From: Bacteroidales bacterium
GTDB lineage: Bacteria; Bacteroidota; Bacteroidia; Bacteroidales; PUMT01
DNA: 53,596 bases
Direction: 5' to 3'
NCBI GenBank assembly: GCA_007134675.1
Contig: SLKJ01000160.1
Location: 1-53,596, forward strand
Part shown: piece by piece, positions 51,016-53,596 of the stretch
Numbering within the stretch: position 1 is the first letter of the stretch
Layout of the letters: every line of letters starts with the position of its first letter
Notes under the pieces: model-generated
The model's database searches: none
What the model was told of the DNA's origin: nothing
What the model saw: only the letters and a program-made list of their open reading frames with translations
Made by a program: the position numbers and the translations under genes

Positions 51016-51843
51016 TCAAATAATTTTAAACCCGAATATCAGTATGTCATCTATTTGTTCATTATTACCCATCCAGTTATTTATAGTATTTCTGAGTATA
51101 GTGTGCTGTTCATTCATTTTTCTTTTATGAATGTCCAGCAGCAGTTGTTTAAAAGGTCTGTATTTGAACTTTTTCCCATCCGGTCCGCCAAACTGGTCAG
51201 GGAATCCGTCAGAAAACATGTATAATATGTCATTTTTGCGGATCTTAATATCAGTTACTGAGAACGGCTCTTCCGAAACAGCATTTATACCAACCGGCAT
51301 ACTGTCAGCCTTGATCTCCAAAAGTTTGTTGTTTCGGATAATATACAAAGGGTTGTTGGCTCCCGAAAACTGGATACTGGTTTTGTCTTTATTAATGATG
51401 CACATTGACAGATCTATTCCGTCTTTGGACTCATTAATCTCTCCTGTCTGGTTGAGAGACTCCATTATTTTTTCCCTTAACTTATTGAGTATCCTGTTTG
51501 ACATTTGAGGACAGCCATTACTGGTAATCTCATTCAGAAAAGATATGCCCATAATGCTCATGAGTGCCCCGGGAACTCCGTGACCGGTGCAGTCAGCCGC
51601 GACGATATATCTTTGTTTGTTTTTATATGCAACCCAGTAGAAATCACCACTTACAAATGATTTTGGCATGAACAGGATAAAATATTCAGACAGCAATTTA
51701 TCAATAACCTGTGTCGAAGGAAGCATGGCCTGCTGTATTAGTCCCGCATAACGCAGGCTATCAGTTATTTCCCTGTTGCGGACCTTTTCAGGGGCAGCCC
51801 TGAAACTGTCATTTATCCTTTTGATGTCCTCCGGGTGCAGCAT
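51016..51843 (-). CDS. SpoIIE/RsbU-type PP2C serine phosphatase
   Basis: LRYAGLIQQAMLPS, LFMPKSFVSGDFYWVAYKNKQRYIVAADCTGHGVPGALMSIMGISFLNEI, DILYMFSDGFPDQFGGPDGKKF. Confidence 0.9.
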   Translation of the reverse strand: MLHPEDIKRINDSFRAAPEKVRNREITDSLRYAGLIQQAMLPSTQVIDKLLSEYFILFMPKSFVSGDFYWVAYKNKQRYIVAADCTGHGVPGALMSIMGISFLNEITSNGCPQMSNRILNKLREKIMESLNQTGEINESKDGIDLSMCIINKDKTSIQFSGANNPLYIIRNNKLLEIKADSMPVGINAVSEEPFSVTDIKIRKNDILYMFSDGFPDQFGGPDGKKFKYRPFKQLLLDIHKRKMNEQHTILRNTINNWMGNNEQIDDILIFGFKII

Positions 51844-52092
51844 ATATTTATATTATCAACACCGGTCATTCTTTTTCGAAATGGCCGGCAGTAACCTTAT
51901 AATTATACTGATAATATTAAATCAGGTTACATTTATAATAAATTAATGATTCGCTGATTGCGGAAAAAAGATGCGACAAAATGTCGGTAATGCATAAATT
52001 AATTGGTTTGGTAAATATTTTGATAGTGATAAAATAAACTAATTGAAAAAATGTTTGTTAATGTTGTGTAATATTCCATAATATTAAAAGAG

Positions 52093-52773
52093 ATGGCTCC
52101 AATATTGATAATATTTATAGGGTTTATGCTGCTCAGCTGGCTGGTAGGTAACCAACTGAAAACAAGGTTCAGAAAGTATTCAAAAATCCCGGTTAATTAT
52201 GGTGTTACCGGTAAGGAGGTAGCAGAAAAGATGCTTTATGATAACGGAATTACCGATGTCAGGGTTGTTTCTGTTCCTGGTGAACTCACTGACCATTACC
52301 ATCCGGGACACAAAACAGTTAACCTCAGCCGTGAGGTGTATTACGGTGACAGTGTTGCTGCAGCAGCAGTTGCAGCTCATGAATGCGGGCACGCAGTGCA
52401 GCATGCAAGGGCTTATGCATTCCTGCAGATGAGATCTGCTCTTGTGCCTGTTGTAAGTATAGCTTCAAAATATGTGCAATGGGTTCTTCTTGCAGGGATT
52501 ATTCTTGTTGAATCCTTTCCGGGTATACTTTTTACCGGCATAGTCCTTTTCGGTATGACGACTCTGTTCAGCCTTATTACCCTGCCTGTAGAAATTAATG
52601 CAAGTCAGAGAGCTCTTGCGTGGCTTAACCACAGCAATATTACCAGCAGGTCAACGCACCCTCAGGCGCAGGACGCACTTAAGTGGGCTGCCTACACCTA
52701 TGTCGTTGCTGCACTGGCATCGCTGGCAACTCTACTCTATTATATCTGGATTTTTATGGCAAGACGGAACTGA
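52093..52773 (+). CDS. Zinc metallopeptidase, YugP-like membrane protein
   Basis: 226 aa; VAAHECGHAVQHARAYAFLQMRSALVP HExxH-like site plus hydrophobic helices. Confidence 0.88.
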   Translation: MAPILIIFIGFMLLSWLVGNQLKTRFRKYSKIPVNYGVTGKEVAEKMLYDNGITDVRVVSVPGELTDHYHPGHKTVNLSREVYYGDSVAAAAVAAHECGHAVQHARAYAFLQMRSALVPVVSIASKYVQWVLLAGIILVESFPGILFTGIVLFGMTTLFSLITLPVEINASQRALAWLNHSNITSRSTHPQAQDALKWAAYTYVVAALASLATLLYYIWIFMARRN

Positions 52774-52838
52774 ACCGGCTATTCTGACCGGTTAACTTCC
52801 ATAATTATCCTGGCAACTTTTAGTATTATCAGGCAAGT

Positions 52839-53327
52839 TTACCTTATTGAAGATCTTCTTTCAAGAGGCTCCTTAACTGTAAGAAAGGGCATTTCTTCAA
52901 GAGCATGGCAGGAGTTGCAGGTATTGATCATTATGTTGATCCGCATTTCAAACATTCCCGGATCCCTTGCATCTATTGCCTCCTTAAGATCAGGAATAGC
53001 TGAAGTCATAAATTGCTGTGCCGAGGCTGCCCTTGCGGGTCGCCGTTCGAGTCCCAGTTCCAGAGTTTCCTCCATCTCATCTATCTGGTGCTCCGCGTAT
53101 TCCCAGTTTTTATCCTTACCTGCCCAGTAAAGTTCATTGAAACGGTAATCAACCTCCCACATAGCCTTGCCAAAACCTCCGAGATGCTCGGTTACAGTTT
53201 CAAATTTCTCATTAACATCGCCGGTAAGCCACCCACCTGATCCTACGGGCTGGTCAAAAGTTTGCTGGCATGCCGCGCAAAAGATCAATATTATGACCAT
53301 AAGCGCACAAATATTTTTTATTTTCAT
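52839..53327 (-). CDS. Predicted lipoprotein with a single CxxCH heme-binding motif (cytochrome c-like)
   Basis: Lipobox-like signal ALMVIILIFCAACQQ; CNSCHALEEMPF near the C-terminus. Confidence 0.7.
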   Translation of the reverse strand: MKIKNICALMVIILIFCAACQQTFDQPVGSGGWLTGDVNEKFETVTEHLGGFGKAMWEVDYRFNELYWAGKDKNWEYAEHQIDEMEETLELGLERRPARAASAQQFMTSAIPDLKEAIDARDPGMFEMRINIMINTCNSCHALEEMPFLTVKEPLERRSSIR

Positions 53328-53596
53328 AGCTAAGGGATTTACAGTATTACTATAATGATTTTAATAAAATGGTCTTACTTCAAAAATAAAAAAAATATCA
53401 GCACAATTGTAACAATTCACTGATAATTTGGTCTTAGAAGTCAGGATGTACATTATCGGACATTTATGTTCCAGATCGTACACCATTATTAGAGCATTTT
53501 TTAATTATATAATTCAAATACAGAAATATAGCATGAATGGCATAATAAATGAACAAATTTTTCAGATTGATTAATCTAATAATTACAGTTATGAAA

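Noticed and set aside
52773-52793. AACCGG...CCGGTT inverted repeat after the YugP-like gene as an intrinsic terminator
   Set aside because: Only a 6-bp stem and no T-run; too weak to call.
1-53596. CRISPR arrays, rRNA genes, IS elements or prophage
   Set aside because: No regularly spaced repeats, rRNA signatures, transposases or phage structural genes were seen.

Overview
About 53.6 kb of a Bacteroidota chromosome (inferred from protein types, TAnnTTTG-type promoter boxes and a T9SS C-terminal sorting domain). Contents, in order: a truncated trehalose-6-P synthase with a phosphatase-like domain; UspA; SDR; a sugar-acid catabolism-like cluster (TIM-barrel isomerase, Gfo/Idh/MocA, GH88-like hydrolase, SDR, DASS transporter); M1 peptidase; TonB-dependent receptor; cytidylate-kinase-like protein; PiT transporter; mltG; phosphoglucomutase; murB; tRNA-Arg(TCT) with a decayed aldo/keto reductase beside it; pheA; a ~16.5 kb ilvD-ilvB-ilvN-ilvC-leuA-leuC-leuD-cimA-like-leuB-thrA-thrB-thrC cluster; 5'-nucleotidase; a 1.6k-aa T9SS surface protein; nitroreductase; pyruvate kinase; xerD; an OLD-like ATPase paired with a SpoIIE/PP2C phosphatase; a YugP-type Zn peptidase; and a CxxCH lipoprotein. 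The most interesting signal is a pair of unannotated ribosome-mediated attenuators. One lies upstream of pheA (leader peptide MNSSRFFFFSFRVPEKGL) and one upstream of the ilv/leu/thr cluster (leader MSRILTTILFIILLDRREEVRKLFK). In both, the 3' end of the leader ORF carries a copy of the terminator's 3' arm, which could act as the antiterminator. A third switch-like pair of mutually exclusive hairpins lies between leuB and thrA. Other notable points are loss of the HAD catalytic residues in the trehalose phosphatase domain and a degenerate TOPRIM in the OLD-like ATPase. All calls come from reading the sequence and the supplied ORF track; no database search or folding calculation was run.
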